Of a stretch of DNA of 64,000 nucleotides, positions 1 to 8,899 are shown piece by piece. The translations under genes were made by a program, and so were the position numbers. Each line of letters opens with the position of its first letter. The first letter of the stretch is position 1. Origin of the DNA: Caulobacterales bacterium (lineage in GTDB: Bacteria > Pseudomonadota > Alphaproteobacteria > Caulobacterales > Caulobacteraceae); assembly GCA_019510435.1 (NCBI GenBank), contig JAEKKJ010000007.1, positions 62,001 to 126,000 of the forward strand, read 5' to 3'. Below the pieces are notes generated by a model, which searched no databases, was not told where the DNA came from, and saw nothing but the letters and a program-made list of their open reading frames with translations.

Positions 1-1
1 C

Positions 2-256
2 GCCCTGCGCGAGCTGCGCGAGCCGGACGCCTTCCCGCAGGCCGACATCGGGCTGATGCGCGCCATGGCCGACGACGCCGGCCTGCGCCCGACCCCCGAG
101 CAGCTGCTGGCGCGCAGCGAGGCCTGGCGGCCCTGGCGCGCCTATGCCGCCCAACACCTGTGGGCCGCCGACCCGGGCCTCGCCGCCAAGGGCGCGCCCA
201 AGACCGACGACAAGACCCCCAAGAGGACCAAGACCGATGCCCGCCGCGCAGCCTGA
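2..256 (+). CDS. DNA-3-methyladenine glycosylase (AlkA type), C-terminal part
   Basis: This is the last 84 codons of a gene that begins before the window; the frame is open from base 2. The translation contains REPDAFPQADIGLMRAM and then EAWRPWRAYAAQHLW, which match the end of the HhH-GPD glycosylase domain of AlkA-type enzymes. These remove alkylated bases in base-excision repair. A short Lys/Asp/Thr-rich tail follows. The gene overlaps the next one, ogt, by 20 bases, so two alkylation-repair activities appear to be co-transcribed. I cannot tell whether the missing N-terminus carries an Ada-type domain. Confidence 0.75.
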   Translation, partial: ALRELREPDAFPQADIGLMRAMADDAGLRPTPEQLLARSEAWRPWRAYAAQHLWAADPGLAAKGAPKTDDKTPKRTKTDARRAA

Positions 257-752
257 GACCTTCACCCTCGACCGGATCGAGACGCCCATCGGCACGGCCC
301 TGGTGGTCACCGACGGCGATGGCGTGCTCCGCGCCTTCAACTGGACGGACTATGAGCCGCAGATGCTGGCCTGGATCGCCAAGCGCTATCCCAAGGTCTC
401 GCTCGTGGAAGGCGAGGGGCCCTTGCGGGCGGCTTTCGCGGCCTATTTCGCCGGCCAGGTCGACGCCTTCGAGGACGTGGCCTGGGAGGGCGTGGGCACG
501 GCCTTCCAGCGCCGGGTCTGGCAGGAGCTGTGCGCCATCCCCGCCGGCGAGACCATCAGCTACGCCACCCTGGCCCAGCGGATCGGTCGCCCCACCGCCG
601 TCCGCGCGGTCGGCCTGGCCAACGGCTCGAACCCGGTCGCGCTGATCGTGCCCTGCCACCGGGTGATCGGCTCCAACGGCTCGCTGACCGGCTACGGCGG
701 CGGCCTGCACCGCAAGCGCTGGTTGCTGCAGCACGAGGGCGTCCAGGGCTGA
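237..752 (+). CDS. ogt: methylated-DNA--[protein]-cysteine S-methyltransferase
   Basis: A 171-residue O6-alkylguanine-DNA alkyltransferase that transfers the alkyl group from damaged guanine or thymine to its own cysteine. The acceptor Cys140 lies in the family motif VPCHRVIG. The helix-turn-helix DNA-binding part before it (GETISYATLAQRIGRPTAVRAV) is typical. The chosen ATG lies inside the end of the upstream glycosylase gene; the frame is also open upstream, but the added residues resemble nothing in the family. Length fits single-domain Ogt. There is no Ada regulatory domain. Confidence 0.93.
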   Translation: MPAAQPETFTLDRIETPIGTALVVTDGDGVLRAFNWTDYEPQMLAWIAKRYPKVSLVEGEGPLRAAFAAYFAGQVDAFEDVAWEGVGTAFQRRVWQELCAIPAGETISYATLAQRIGRPTAVRAVGLANGSNPVALIVPCHRVIGSNGSLTGYGGGLHRKRWLLQHEGVQG

Positions 753-821
753 GGCCGGGCCGGGCCGGGGCGCGGCCGCCAATGCCGCGCGCCCGCCCAG
801 CTAACCGGGCGTCGGTCGCAG

Positions 822-956
822 CTAGCGCGGCGTCTCGTCGCGCCCCGGCGGATCCTGCTCGGTCTCCGGGCCGGGCCGCTTCTTCCACGGCTGCCAGGCG
901 AACCACCAAAGGCCCACCATCGCGCCGAAGATTATCAGCAGGGCGTATTGCTCCAT
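822..956 (-). CDS. small single-pass membrane protein, 44 aa
   Basis: Reading the minus strand from an ATG at 956 gives a 44-residue protein beginning MEQYALLIIFGAMVGLWWFA. It has one hydrophobic segment (residues 4-22), a Trp-rich boundary (WWFAWQPWKK) and a charged Pro/Glu/Asp-rich tail. This looks like a type III/Nout small inner-membrane protein. An AGGGG lies directly before the ATG, closer than usual for a ribosome binding site. Its neighbours face the other way. I do not recognise a family; the coding call rests on the membrane-segment-plus-positive-boundary pattern. Confidence 0.5.
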   Translation of the reverse strand: MEQYALLIIFGAMVGLWWFAWQPWKKRPGPETEQDPPGRDETPR

Positions 957-1203
957 CCCCTAGGGATGCAGGCCCTTGGCGGCCTTCGTCAAGCTTTGCT
1001 GTAAAGCTTCTTCGAACGACGGTTTTTCGAGTAAAAGTCAGTGTCATGCTAGGTTAACAAGGTATTTATTCGGGAACCATTAACTCAGTCGCTAAACCAA
1101 ACTGAAAGCGCCTCCTGAGATTGTCTCCATCAATTGGTGGGGTGTCAGAGATCGACGGCGAAGATCGTCGACTGCACCTGCGACAAGCTTATTGGAGGCG
1201 TAG

Positions 1204-3150
1204 GTGACGACAACTGTCGTAAGCGATTCAACCAGTCTTCTGGCCGCGCTCAAGGGGGCGCATTCCGGGGACGTCATTCAGCTGTCGGCTGGCAGCTATT
1301 CAGCCCTGACGGTCAAAGACCTTCATGTCGATGGGATGGTCACCGTCGTTTCGAAGGACCTGGCCAACGAAGCCAAGATGAATGGCCTCGTGCTGTCGAA
1401 CACCTCGGGCCTGACCTTCAAGAACGTGGAGATGCTGGTCGACCCCGCGAAGGCGGACAATCCGTATCAAGTGCTGAGCTCGACGAACATTGCGTTCGAC
1501 AAGATCAGCATGCACGGCAGCCTCGACAAGGACCCGGGCAACGACCAGTCCGGGCTGCTGATCCGCAACAGCACCGGCGTTTCCGTCACGAACTCCGAGT
1601 TCCAACAGCTGCAGAACGGCGTCGCCTACGTCGACTCTTCCAAGGTGACGATCTCCGGCAACAACTTCCACGACATCCGGACCGACGGCGTGCACGGCGC
1701 CGGCACGTCCAACATCACGATCTCCGGCAACTACTTCACCAACTTCCACCCCGCCGCGCTCGACCATGCCGACGCCATCCAGTTCTGGACGCGCGGTGAA
1801 ACGGTCTCGTCGCACGACATCACGGTGTCGGGGAACATCGTCGTCCGCGGGGACGGGGCGCCGATCCAGGGCCTCTTCATGCGCGACGAGGTGGGGACAC
1901 TGCCCTTCTCGAACGTGAAGGTGACCGACAACCTCGTCGTCGGCGGCCTCTACAACGGCCTTGTGGTCGACCACACGGACGGCGCCGTGGTCACGGGCAA
2001 CATCGTCCAGGCCTTCAACGACCAGACCTCCTGGATCAAGGTCACGAGCTCGACCAACGTCACCGCGTCGAACAACCTGGCGACCACCTTCGTCTTCAAC
2101 GGGGACACGAACCTCATCGAAAAGGGCGACTCGGTGATCAGCGCGGCCAACGACGGCGGCAAGGCCATCGAAAGCCTCTATTTCGCGACGCACGCCGCGA
2201 CCGGCGCCTCGCCGACCCTGACCGCCCTGGCCTCCAGCGCGGACAAGTCGGTGGCGAACATCGACGCCATGCGGGCGCAACTGACCACGATCCACGGCAC
2301 CGCAGGGGCCGACACCCTCAATGTCGACAAGTCGCATGACAGCGTCATCGACGCGGGCGCCGGCAACGACCTGCTGATCGGCAGCGGCATGGGCCACAAC
2401 CAGCTGATCGGCGGCGCGGGCGACGACACCTACGTCATCTACTCGGACAACAATGTCGTCGTGGAAAACGCCGACGGCGGCTACGACTGGGTGCAGGCGG
2501 GCGTCGACTACGTCCTGCCCGACAATGTCGAAAAGCTTAGCCTCATCAACGATGCCCATATGGGCACGGGCAACGGCCTGGCCAACAAGATCGCGGGCGG
2601 CGCGGGCGACGACACCCTGTTCGGCATGGGCGGGGACGACAACCTGCTCGGCAATGACGGCAACGACCAGCTCAATGGCGGCGACGGCAACGACGGCCTC
2701 ACCGGCGGCGCCGGCAATGACACCCTGGTGGGCGAAGCCGGCAACGATGGCCTGAACGGCAGCGACGGCAATGACTCGCTGTCAGGCGGCGCCGGCAATG
2801 ACATCCTCGACGGCGGGCTGGGGGACGACACCCTGGCCGGCGGTGCGGGAGCCGACCAGTTCTGCTTCAGCGCCATGCCGATGCACGTGGAGCAGATCAC
2901 CGACTTCTCCCACGCCGACCACGACATCATCGTCCTGAACCAGATCGATGCGAACGCGAACGCCGCGGGCAACCAGGCTTTCGCCTTCATCGGGGTCAGC
3001 GCCTTTCACCATGTGGCGGGCGAGCTGCGCTACGAAGTGAGCGGCGGGAACGCGACGGTCATGGGCGATCTGAACGGCGACGGCCTGGCCGACTTCAAGA
3101 TCCAGCTGCTGGGCGTCAACACCCTGCAGTCGGGCGATTTCATTCTCTGA
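1204..3150 (+). CDS. secreted parallel beta-helix protein with RTX calcium-binding repeats
   Basis: A 648-residue protein. Residues about 20-310 are a right-handed parallel beta-helix of the pectate-lyase/C5-epimerase kind, with repeated N-x-I-x-x-N turns (SGNNFHDI, SGNYFTNF, SGNIVVRG). Residues about 365-560 hold glycine/aspartate nonapeptides of the GGxGxDxLxG type, which bind calcium. The rest resembles a serralysin-like C-terminal domain. There is no N-terminal signal peptide, so type I secretion through a C-terminal signal is expected, but no type I exporter is in the window. GTG start with GGAGG seven bases upstream. A 247-base AT-richer region precedes it and probably holds its promoter. 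Possible roles are polysaccharide lyase, epimerase or matrix adhesin; the sequence alone does not decide. Confidence 0.8.
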   Translation: MTTTVVSDSTSLLAALKGAHSGDVIQLSAGSYSALTVKDLHVDGMVTVVSKDLANEAKMNGLVLSNTSGLTFKNVEMLVDPAKADNPYQVLSSTNIAFDKISMHGSLDKDPGNDQSGLLIRNSTGVSVTNSEFQQLQNGVAYVDSSKVTISGNNFHDIRTDGVHGAGTSNITISGNYFTNFHPAALDHADAIQFWTRGETVSSHDITVSGNIVVRGDGAPIQGLFMRDEVGTLPFSNVKVTDNLVVGGLYNGLVVDHTDGAVVTGNIVQAFNDQTSWIKVTSSTNVTASNNLATTFVFNGDTNLIEKGDSVISAANDGGKAIESLYFATHAATGASPTLTALASSADKSVANIDAMRAQLTTIHGTAGADTLNVDKSHDSVIDAGAGNDLLIGSGMGHNQLIGGAGDDTYVIYSDNNVVVENADGGYDWVQAGVDYVLPDNVEKLSLINDAHMGTGNGLANKIAGGAGDDTLFGMGGDDNLLGNDGNDQLNGGDGNDGLTGGAGNDTLVGEAGNDGLNGSDGNDSLSGGAGNDILDGGLGDDTLAGGAGADQFCFSAMPMHVEQITDFSHADHDIIVLNQIDANANAAGNQAFAFIGVSAFHHVAGELRYEVSGGNATVMGDLNGDGLADFKIQLLGVNTLQSGDFIL

Positions 3151-3171
3151 CCGCAAGGTCGATCGTCAAAG

Positions 3172-3210
3172 GTGCGGCGCGCGTTCTGCGGAACGACGCG
3201 CCGCACGCCT
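3172..3210 (+). terminator. hairpin downstream of the RTX gene
   Basis: An inverted repeat pairs 3172-3186 with 3191-3206 around a TGCG loop, about 15 base pairs with a single bulged A at 3196. It begins 22 bases after the stop codon. Only a short T-run (GCCTTT) follows, so it may be a weak intrinsic terminator or an mRNA 3-prime stabiliser. Confidence 0.55.
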
Positions 3211-3238
3211 TTGCGTCAGGAACAGGCCTTTGCGTCAG
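3207..3238. repeat. 13-bp direct repeat, two copies
   Basis: GCCTTTGCGTCAG occurs at 3207-3219 and again at 3226-3238, 19 bases apart, starting at the base of the preceding hairpin. No function is evident. Confidence 0.6.
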
Positions 3239-3327
3239 CGAAAATGACGAAGAATTCACGTTCGCCGACCTCGCCCACGGCCGCGCTCTGTCCTATACCG
3301 GCGATAGGCTGAATCGGGATCGCTCCC

Positions 3328-3561
3328 ATGACCACATTGACGGAAATGGTGGCCGCGGTTGTCGTGCACTCGTCGGCCGCTGCGTTCTCGCATTTCGGCG
3401 TCACCCTCGACGTGCCGCCTGAGCCCGCGCCCCATACGGCCGTGGCGCCCGCCGAACAGCGCGTGGTGGCCCGCAGCCGCAATCATGCGGTCAAGCTGGG
3501 TCCGTTCGAGCGGGCCTCCACCTGTCCTGACGCGCCGCATGCGCGGGTGGTGAAGGCGTAA
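3328..3561 (+). CDS. small hypothetical protein, 77 aa
   Basis: The frame starts MTTLTEMVAAVVVHSSAAAF, with a weakly hydrophobic N-terminal helix, followed by a Pro/Ala/Arg-rich stretch and a single Cys near the end (STCPDAPH). It has the look of a short exported or membrane-attached Caulobacteraceae protein, but no family is recognised. Overlapping frames on both strands are also open here because of the GC content, so the coding call is tentative. Confidence 0.4.
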   Translation: MTTLTEMVAAVVVHSSAAAFSHFGVTLDVPPEPAPHTAVAPAEQRVVARSRNHAVKLGPFERASTCPDAPHARVVKA

Positions 3562-3745
3562 GGCGCCTCAACCGGCGCGTGAGCGCGACATTCCCGCCCA
3601 ATCGACCGCCGCGGTTGTCGCGGCTGTTTGCGTGACGCTCCGGCGAGGGTAATCCTTCAGGCTCAGACTTGGGCGCGATCGGGCGCTGACCAGGGCGGCG
3701 CGCGGCGCCGTCGCCGGCGAGCCCAGGAACGGAAGGAGCGGGGTT

Positions 3746-6274
3746 GTGGTGAAGTTCTCCAAGCGGCCCCAACCGACGGTCTTCGGGGGCGTGGACGAGG
3801 ACGCGCCGGAGGAAGGCCAGTCGCCTGCGCCGACCCGCCTCTACGAGCCGCAGCCGGTGGGATTTCGCCCCTTGGACCACGATCCTCATCCGCCGCTGCA
3901 CGCCCATCCCCTCGCGACCATGCGCCATGACCCACTTCCCGAAACCCATGTGAGCGCGGTGGAGGTCGAGCCCGCCCCGTCCGGCTGGCCCACCTGGGTG
4001 ATCGCGGTCGGGATCTCGCTGCTCTGGGCCCTGGGGCCGGTGGCCTTCGCGATCGGCTACCGCAACAAGGTCTCGCCGCTGCAGGACGACGCCTTCGCCC
4101 TGGCGGTGTTCGCCCTCTTGGCCATCGGCCCGGCGTTCTTCGTGCTGGGCGCGGCGTACCTGATCCGCCAGGGCCAGAAGCTGGCGCACGAAACCCGCCG
4201 CTCCAAGGCCATGGCCGAAGAGATGCTGAGCCCGGCCCTGGTGGCCGCCGCGCGGGCCGGCGATGTCGCCCATGTGGTGCGCGAGGAGATCCTGCGCGCC
4301 AGCGCCGCCGCCGACGAGGCGCGCGAGACCCTCACGGCCCTGCGCGACGCCCTGGCCTTCGAGACCGACAAGCTGACCGGGGCGACGGCGCAGTCGGTGC
4401 GCACCGCCGGCGAACTTGCCGAGACCCTGGGCCGCGAGCGCTCGCAGATGCAGGGCCTGGCCCAGACCCTGGATGTGCAGGCCACCCGCGTCACCGACGC
4501 CATCGCCCAGCAGGCGCGGATGGTCACCGAGGCGACCAGCGTCGCGGAGACCCAGATCCGCGAGGCCGAGACCGCGCTCTCCGCCCGCGCCGCCGACCTG
4601 GCCGCTGCGGCCGGTGAGGCCAGCAACGCCGCCCGCACCGCCGGCGAGGACCTCAACCGCCACATCGTGCGCCTGGAGACCGCCGGCGCCGGCGTCGCCC
4701 AGCAGGTGACCGTGGTGGGCTCGGGCCTCTCCGAACAGCGCGCGGCCCTGGCTGCGCTCAGCCATGCGTTGAGGGCGGACCACGAGGGCTTCGCGACGAC
4801 CGCCGAGGCCCATGCCGCCAAGCTGGGCGAGTTCATCGCCGAGACCCGCCTCAGCGCCACCGAGATGGCCGAGCGCGCGGCGAGCGGCGGCGAGGCCCTG
4901 CGCCGGCTGATGTCGGACGCGGCCCTGCAGTTCCGCGACCTCTCGGAGACGGCCAAGGCCGAGCGCGAGGAGTTCGGCCAGTCCACCCTGCAGGCGCTGG
5001 AGTCGGTATCGTCCGCCGCCGCCGACCAGCGGGCCAAGCTGGAGGCCCAGACCCGGGGCGCCATCGAGGCCCTGGCCAAGGCCGCCGAAGAGACCCGCGC
5101 CGCCGCCGCCCGCCACGCCGCCACCGCGCGCGAGCAGGTGGACCAGCTGTCCGAGGCCGCCTTCAGCGCCGGCCAGAAGGCCAACCAGGTGTTCGAGGCC
5201 CGGCTCGAGGAGGCCCGCGCCCTGGTCGAGCAGTCGTCGAAGATGGTGGAGGAGGCGGGCGCGACCACCGCCCGCAAGCTGGAGCAGGGCGCCGTCGCCG
5301 CCCGCGCCACCCTGGACGAGCTCTCCGCCATGCTGGCGGAGGTGGAGGCCCGGGCCGCGCGCCTGCCGGCCGCCGCCCGGGGCCAGGCCGACCAGGTCCG
5401 CGCCGCGGTCACCGAGGGCATGGACGAGCTGATGGCCCAGGCCCGCCGCACCGCCGAGGAGGCCGAGGCGATCGACGCGGCCTTCCAGGAGCGGGTGCGC
5501 AAGAACTTCGAGATGCTGTCCGAGGCCGTGCGGCTGATGGGCGTCGCCGCCGTCGCGCCCCGGGCTGAACCCGCCGCCTTGCCTGAACGGCCGGCGCGCA
5601 AGGCGAGGGCGGTGGCCCCAGTTGCGGCGCCCGTGGCTGATCCTGAGACTGAGGACGAGGACGATGAGGCTCCGCTGGAGCTCTCGGACCTTTCCGCGCC
5701 GACTGCCGGCGCTGCGGCCGCGGACCGCCTGGGCCTGCGCAGCCGCATCCGCCTGACCCCCACCGCCACCGACCGCGAGTTCAGCGCGGTGTTCGAGGCT
5801 GCGGGCGGGGCCCGGCCGGCCGCCGCCGTCGCCGAGGGCGAGGACGCCGAGGACGGGGGCGAGACCTGGACCTGGAAGGACCTGCTGGCGTCGCTGGACG
5901 GCGCGGACGGGGACGGCGAGCGCCTGGAGGAGGTGCTGGGGGCCGAGCTGGCGCAGATGGGCGTGGACGCCGGCAAGCTGCTGCCCAAGGGTCGGATCGA
6001 CGAGATCGCCGCGGCCCTGCAGACCGGCGACGTGGATGGCGCGCGCGAGGTGGTCCGCAAGCTGGCCCCGGCGGCCACCCGCCGCATCGCGCGGCGGCTC
6101 TTCACCGATGACGAGGTGAAGCGCCGCACCGAGGTCTATGTGCGCCGCTACAAGACCCTGGTGGACGACGCCATCGGCCGCGATCCCGAGGGCTTCGTGC
6201 TGGGCAACCTGCTGGAGGCCGAGAGCGGGCGCATCTTCCTGCTGCTGGACGCCGCCGCCGGCGACATGATCTGA
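3746..6274 (+). CDS. TipN-like polar membrane coiled-coil protein
   Basis: An 842-residue protein. A Pro-rich cytoplasmic N-terminus (1-80) is followed by two membrane segments (about 81-104 and 116-140). A very long Ala/Glu/Arg-rich coiled coil (about 145-600) comes next, then an acidic linker (PETEDEDDEAPLEL) and a C-terminal helical domain rich in charged residues. Two N-terminal membrane segments plus a giant coiled coil, at about this length, is the architecture of the Caulobacter new-pole marker TipN, which directs flagellum placement and division-axis memory. GTG start (a second GTG follows immediately) with GGAAGGAG nine bases upstream. Assignment is by architecture only; another large membrane-anchored coiled-coil protein is possible. 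Confidence 0.6.
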   Translation: MVKFSKRPQPTVFGGVDEDAPEEGQSPAPTRLYEPQPVGFRPLDHDPHPPLHAHPLATMRHDPLPETHVSAVEVEPAPSGWPTWVIAVGISLLWALGPVAFAIGYRNKVSPLQDDAFALAVFALLAIGPAFFVLGAAYLIRQGQKLAHETRRSKAMAEEMLSPALVAAARAGDVAHVVREEILRASAAADEARETLTALRDALAFETDKLTGATAQSVRTAGELAETLGRERSQMQGLAQTLDVQATRVTDAIAQQARMVTEATSVAETQIREAETALSARAADLAAAAGEASNAARTAGEDLNRHIVRLETAGAGVAQQVTVVGSGLSEQRAALAALSHALRADHEGFATTAEAHAAKLGEFIAETRLSATEMAERAASGGEALRRLMSDAALQFRDLSETAKAEREEFGQSTLQALESVSSAAADQRAKLEAQTRGAIEALAKAAEETRAAAARHAATAREQVDQLSEAAFSAGQKANQVFEARLEEARALVEQSSKMVEEAGATTARKLEQGAVAARATLDELSAMLAEVEARAARLPAAARGQADQVRAAVTEGMDELMAQARRTAEEAEAIDAAFQERVRKNFEMLSEAVRLMGVAAVAPRAEPAALPERPARKARAVAPVAAPVADPETEDEDDEAPLELSDLSAPTAGAAAADRLGLRSRIRLTPTATDREFSAVFEAAGGARPAAAVAEGEDAEDGGETWTWKDLLASLDGADGDGERLEEVLGAELAQMGVDAGKLLPKGRIDEIAAALQTGDVDGAREVVRKLAPAATRRIARRLFTDDEVKRRTEVYVRRYKTLVDDAIGRDPEGFVLGNLLEAESGRIFLLLDAAAGDMI

Positions 6275-6311
6275 ACCGGCCGAATTCGGACGCCTCCAGG
6301 GAACCCGCCCC

Positions 6312-6743
6312 ATGGCCACGGACGTTCCGCACGCCATGGAACCCGACCGCGAGCGGGCGCACCAGGCCTGGCGACGGGCCGAGCGCATCAAGCAGCTGTC
6401 CGACCGCCTGATCGGCATCGGCCCCTGGGGCCTGGGCCTGGACGGCGTGCTGGCCTGGGCGCCGGTGGTTGGGACCGCCTATTCCCTGGCCGCGGGGGCC
6501 CTGCTGCTGCACGAGGCGCTGCAGGTCGAGGCCTCGAAGGCGACGATCACGCGCATGTGCGTCTACCTGGGCCTCAACACCGTGGCTTCGGGGGTCCCGG
6601 TGGTGGGCTGGGCCGCCGATACGCTCTTCACCGGCCACGCCTTCGCCGCAGGCGCCCTGCAGAAGGATATCGAGCGGCGCTATGGCCGGCCGGCCGACAC
6701 GCGGCCCGCCAAGCTGGACCTCAGCCTGGTCACTGGCCGTTAG
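6312..6743 (+). CDS. DUF4112 domain membrane protein
   Basis: A 143-residue protein with the DUF4112 pattern: an amphipathic start (RIKQLSDRLIGIG), then GVLAWAPVVGTAYSLAAGALLLHEA and VYLGLNTVASGVPVVGWAADTLF, which give about two hydrophobic hairpins. Its function is not known for the family. It lies 37 bases after the TipN-like gene on the same strand and may be co-transcribed with it. Confidence 0.8.
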   Translation: MATDVPHAMEPDRERAHQAWRRAERIKQLSDRLIGIGPWGLGLDGVLAWAPVVGTAYSLAAGALLLHEALQVEASKATITRMCVYLGLNTVASGVPVVGWAADTLFTGHAFAAGALQKDIERRYGRPADTRPAKLDLSLVTGR

Positions 6744-6827
6744 GGCCTTCCCCCGACAATCTATCGCCTTGAACCGGTGGCCTTTCATAGTAAGGGAAGC
6801 GGTCGTTTTTCATCGCCGGGGGCGTGC

Positions 6828-7877
6828 TTGAAGATCCTCATTACAGGCGGGGCCGGCTTCATCGGCTCGGCTGTGGTCCGGCGGGCGGTGCGCGACGGCC
6901 ACCAGGTCGTGAACCTGGACGCCCTGACCTATTCGGCGAACCTGGAGAACGTCGCCAGCGTGGCGGACAACGCCGCCTACGCCTTCGAGCAGGTGGACGT
7001 CTGCGACCGGCCCAAGCTGGAGGCGGTGTTCGCCCAGCATCAGCCCGACGCGGTGATGCACCTGGCCGCCGAGAGCCACAACGACCGCGCCATTGAGGGC
7101 CCGCTGGACTTCGTGCGCTCCAACATCATGGGCACGGCGGTGCTGCTGGAGGTGGCGCGCGCCTACTGGAACAAGCTGGAGGGCGAGAAGAAGCAGACCT
7201 TCCGCTTCCATCACGTCTCCACCGACGAGGTGTTCGGGGCCCTGGGCGAGGACGGCGACTTCACCGAGGAGACGCCCTACGATCCCAAGTCGCCCTATTC
7301 GGCGTCGAAGGCTTCGGCCGACCACCTGGTGCGCGCCTGGGCCCATACCTTCGGCCTGCCGATGGTGCTGACCAACTGCTCCAACAACTATGGCCCCTAC
7401 CAGTTTCCCGAGAAGCTGATCCCGACGGTGATCACCCGGGCGCTGGAGGGCAAGACGATCCCGGTCTATGGCGACGGCCGCCAGGTGCGCGACTGGCTGC
7501 ACGTGGACGACCATGCCGAGGCGCTGCTGCTGGTGCTGGCCAAGGGTCGCCTGGGCGAGACCTACTGCATCGGCGGCGACGCGACGAAGCGCAACATCGA
7601 GATCGTGAAGCTGATCTGCGGCCACCTCGACAAGATGGCGCCGGCCAACACCCCGCACGCCGACAAGATCGAGTTCGTGAAGGACCGGCCGGGCCACGAC
7701 TTCCGCTACTCCATCGACTCCTCGAAGCTGGAGCGCGAGCTGGGCTGGAAACCGTCCATGCCGCTGGCCGAGGGCCTGGAGGACACGGTGCGCTGGTACG
7801 TGGAGAACTACGGCTGGGTCGAGGGGATCCGCACGCGCGGCTTCCACTCCGACCGGCTGGGGCTCGTGAAGGCGTGA
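6828..7877 (+). CDS. rfbB: dTDP-glucose 4,6-dehydratase
   Basis: A 349-residue extended short-chain dehydrogenase that converts dTDP-glucose to dTDP-4-keto-6-deoxyglucose with bound NAD. Visible features are the Rossmann motif GGAGFIG right at the N-terminus, the family motif STDEVFG, and the catalytic Tyr/Lys in YSASKAS. The TTG at 6828 is chosen because it places [12 protein letters not shown] directly after the start, as in RfbB proteins; an in-frame GTG at 6777 would add 17 unrelated residues. The stop overlaps the rfbA start. The two genes make the first dTDP-sugar steps, but rfbC and rfbD are absent from the window. Confidence 0.93.
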   Translation: MKILITGGAGFIGSAVVRRAVRDGHQVVNLDALTYSANLENVASVADNAAYAFEQVDVCDRPKLEAVFAQHQPDAVMHLAAESHNDRAIEGPLDFVRSNIMGTAVLLEVARAYWNKLEGEKKQTFRFHHVSTDEVFGALGEDGDFTEETPYDPKSPYSASKASADHLVRAWAHTFGLPMVLTNCSNNYGPYQFPEKLIPTVITRALEGKTIPVYGDGRQVRDWLHVDDHAEALLLVLAKGRLGETYCIGGDATKRNIEIVKLICGHLDKMAPANTPHADKIEFVKDRPGHDFRYSIDSSKLERELGWKPSMPLAEGLEDTVRWYVENYGWVEGIRTRGFHSDRLGLVKA

Positions 7878-8743
7878 GAAGGGGCATCGTCCTCGCCGGC
7901 GGGGCCGGCACCCGGCTCCACCCCCTGACCATGGCGGTCTCCAAGCAGCTGCTGCCGGTCTACGACAAGCCGATGATCTACTATCCGCTGTCGGTGCTGT
8001 TCCTGGCCGGCGTGCGCGAGATCCTGATCATCACCACAGCCGAGGACCAGGCGGGCTTCAAGCGTCTGCTCGGCGACGGCTCGCGCTTCGGCGCGCGTTT
8101 CGAATACATCATCCAGCCCACGCCGGGGGGCCTCGCCGAGGCCTATCTGCTGGGCGAGGATTTCGTGCACGGCGAGCCCAGCGTGCTGATCCTGGGCGAC
8201 AACATCTTCTTCGGGCAGAACTTCGTGCAGATGCTGCGCTCGGCCGACGCGCGCAAGGACGGGGCGACGGTGTTCGGCTACCCCGTGCACGACCCGGAGC
8301 GTTACGGCGTGGTCGAGCTCTCGCCCGACAACAAGGCCCTCTCCATCGAGGAGAAGCCGGCCAAGCCGAAGTCCAACTATGCGGTCACCGGCCTCTATTT
8401 CTACGACGGCCACGCCAGCGAGATGGCCAAGACCCTGACGCGCTCCGCGCGCGGGGAGCTGGAGATCACGGCGCTGAACGACCTCTACCTGCGCCAGGGC
8501 CAGCTGCACGTGGAGCTGCTGGGCCGCGGCTTCGCCTGGGAGGACGCCGGCACCCACGACAGCCTGATCCAGGCCGGCGAGCTGATCCGCACCTATGAGC
8601 AGCGCCAGGGCCTGCGCATCGGCTGCCTGGAGGAGATCGCCTTCGAGAACGGCTGGATCGACCGGGCCGAACTGCTGAAGTCGGCCGAGGTGCAGGCCAA
8701 GAGCGAATACGGCCGCTACCTGCGCGAGTTGGCCGGGGGGTAA
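7874..8743 (+). CDS. rfbA: glucose-1-phosphate thymidylyltransferase
   Basis: A 289-residue nucleotidyltransferase that makes dTDP-glucose from dTTP and glucose 1-phosphate. It opens with the nucleotide-binding motif [13 protein letters not shown] and [18 protein letters not shown], and carries [17 protein letters not shown] and [12 protein letters not shown], all diagnostic for the short RmlA class. The GTG start overlaps the rfbB stop (GTGA), so translation is probably coupled. Confidence 0.95.
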   Translation: MRRGIVLAGGAGTRLHPLTMAVSKQLLPVYDKPMIYYPLSVLFLAGVREILIITTAEDQAGFKRLLGDGSRFGARFEYIIQPTPGGLAEAYLLGEDFVHGEPSVLILGDNIFFGQNFVQMLRSADARKDGATVFGYPVHDPERYGVVELSPDNKALSIEEKPAKPKSNYAVTGLYFYDGHASEMAKTLTRSARGELEITALNDLYLRQGQLHVELLGRGFAWEDAGTHDSLIQAGELIRTYEQRQGLRIGCLEEIAFENGWIDRAELLKSAEVQAKSEYGRYLRELAGG

Positions 8744-8899
8744 TCCACTCGCCAGGACTGCGCGACGCTGGTACCCATGGGCCACGACCCGGATCGCGTG
8801 ATTTGGCTCATTGGGGGCGGTCCGGGACTTGCAAAGATGGGCATATCATCGAGCCTTCGTGCCTCTGAATGGCACGGGCATGGCTCTAGGGAGGGGCGG

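Noticed and set aside
3359..3553. Alternative overlapping 64-codon frame in the small gene at 3328-3561
   Set aside because: Ser/Arg/Pro-rich shadow of the 3328 frame without a hydrophobic start. The 3328 frame is favoured, though weakly.
3491..6418. A 975-codon open frame on the minus strand
   Set aside because: It lies antisense to the TipN-like gene, is dominated by Gly/Leu/Ala/Arg composition of a GC-rich shadow frame, and has no recognisable domain, while the plus-strand frame has clear membrane segments and a coiled coil.
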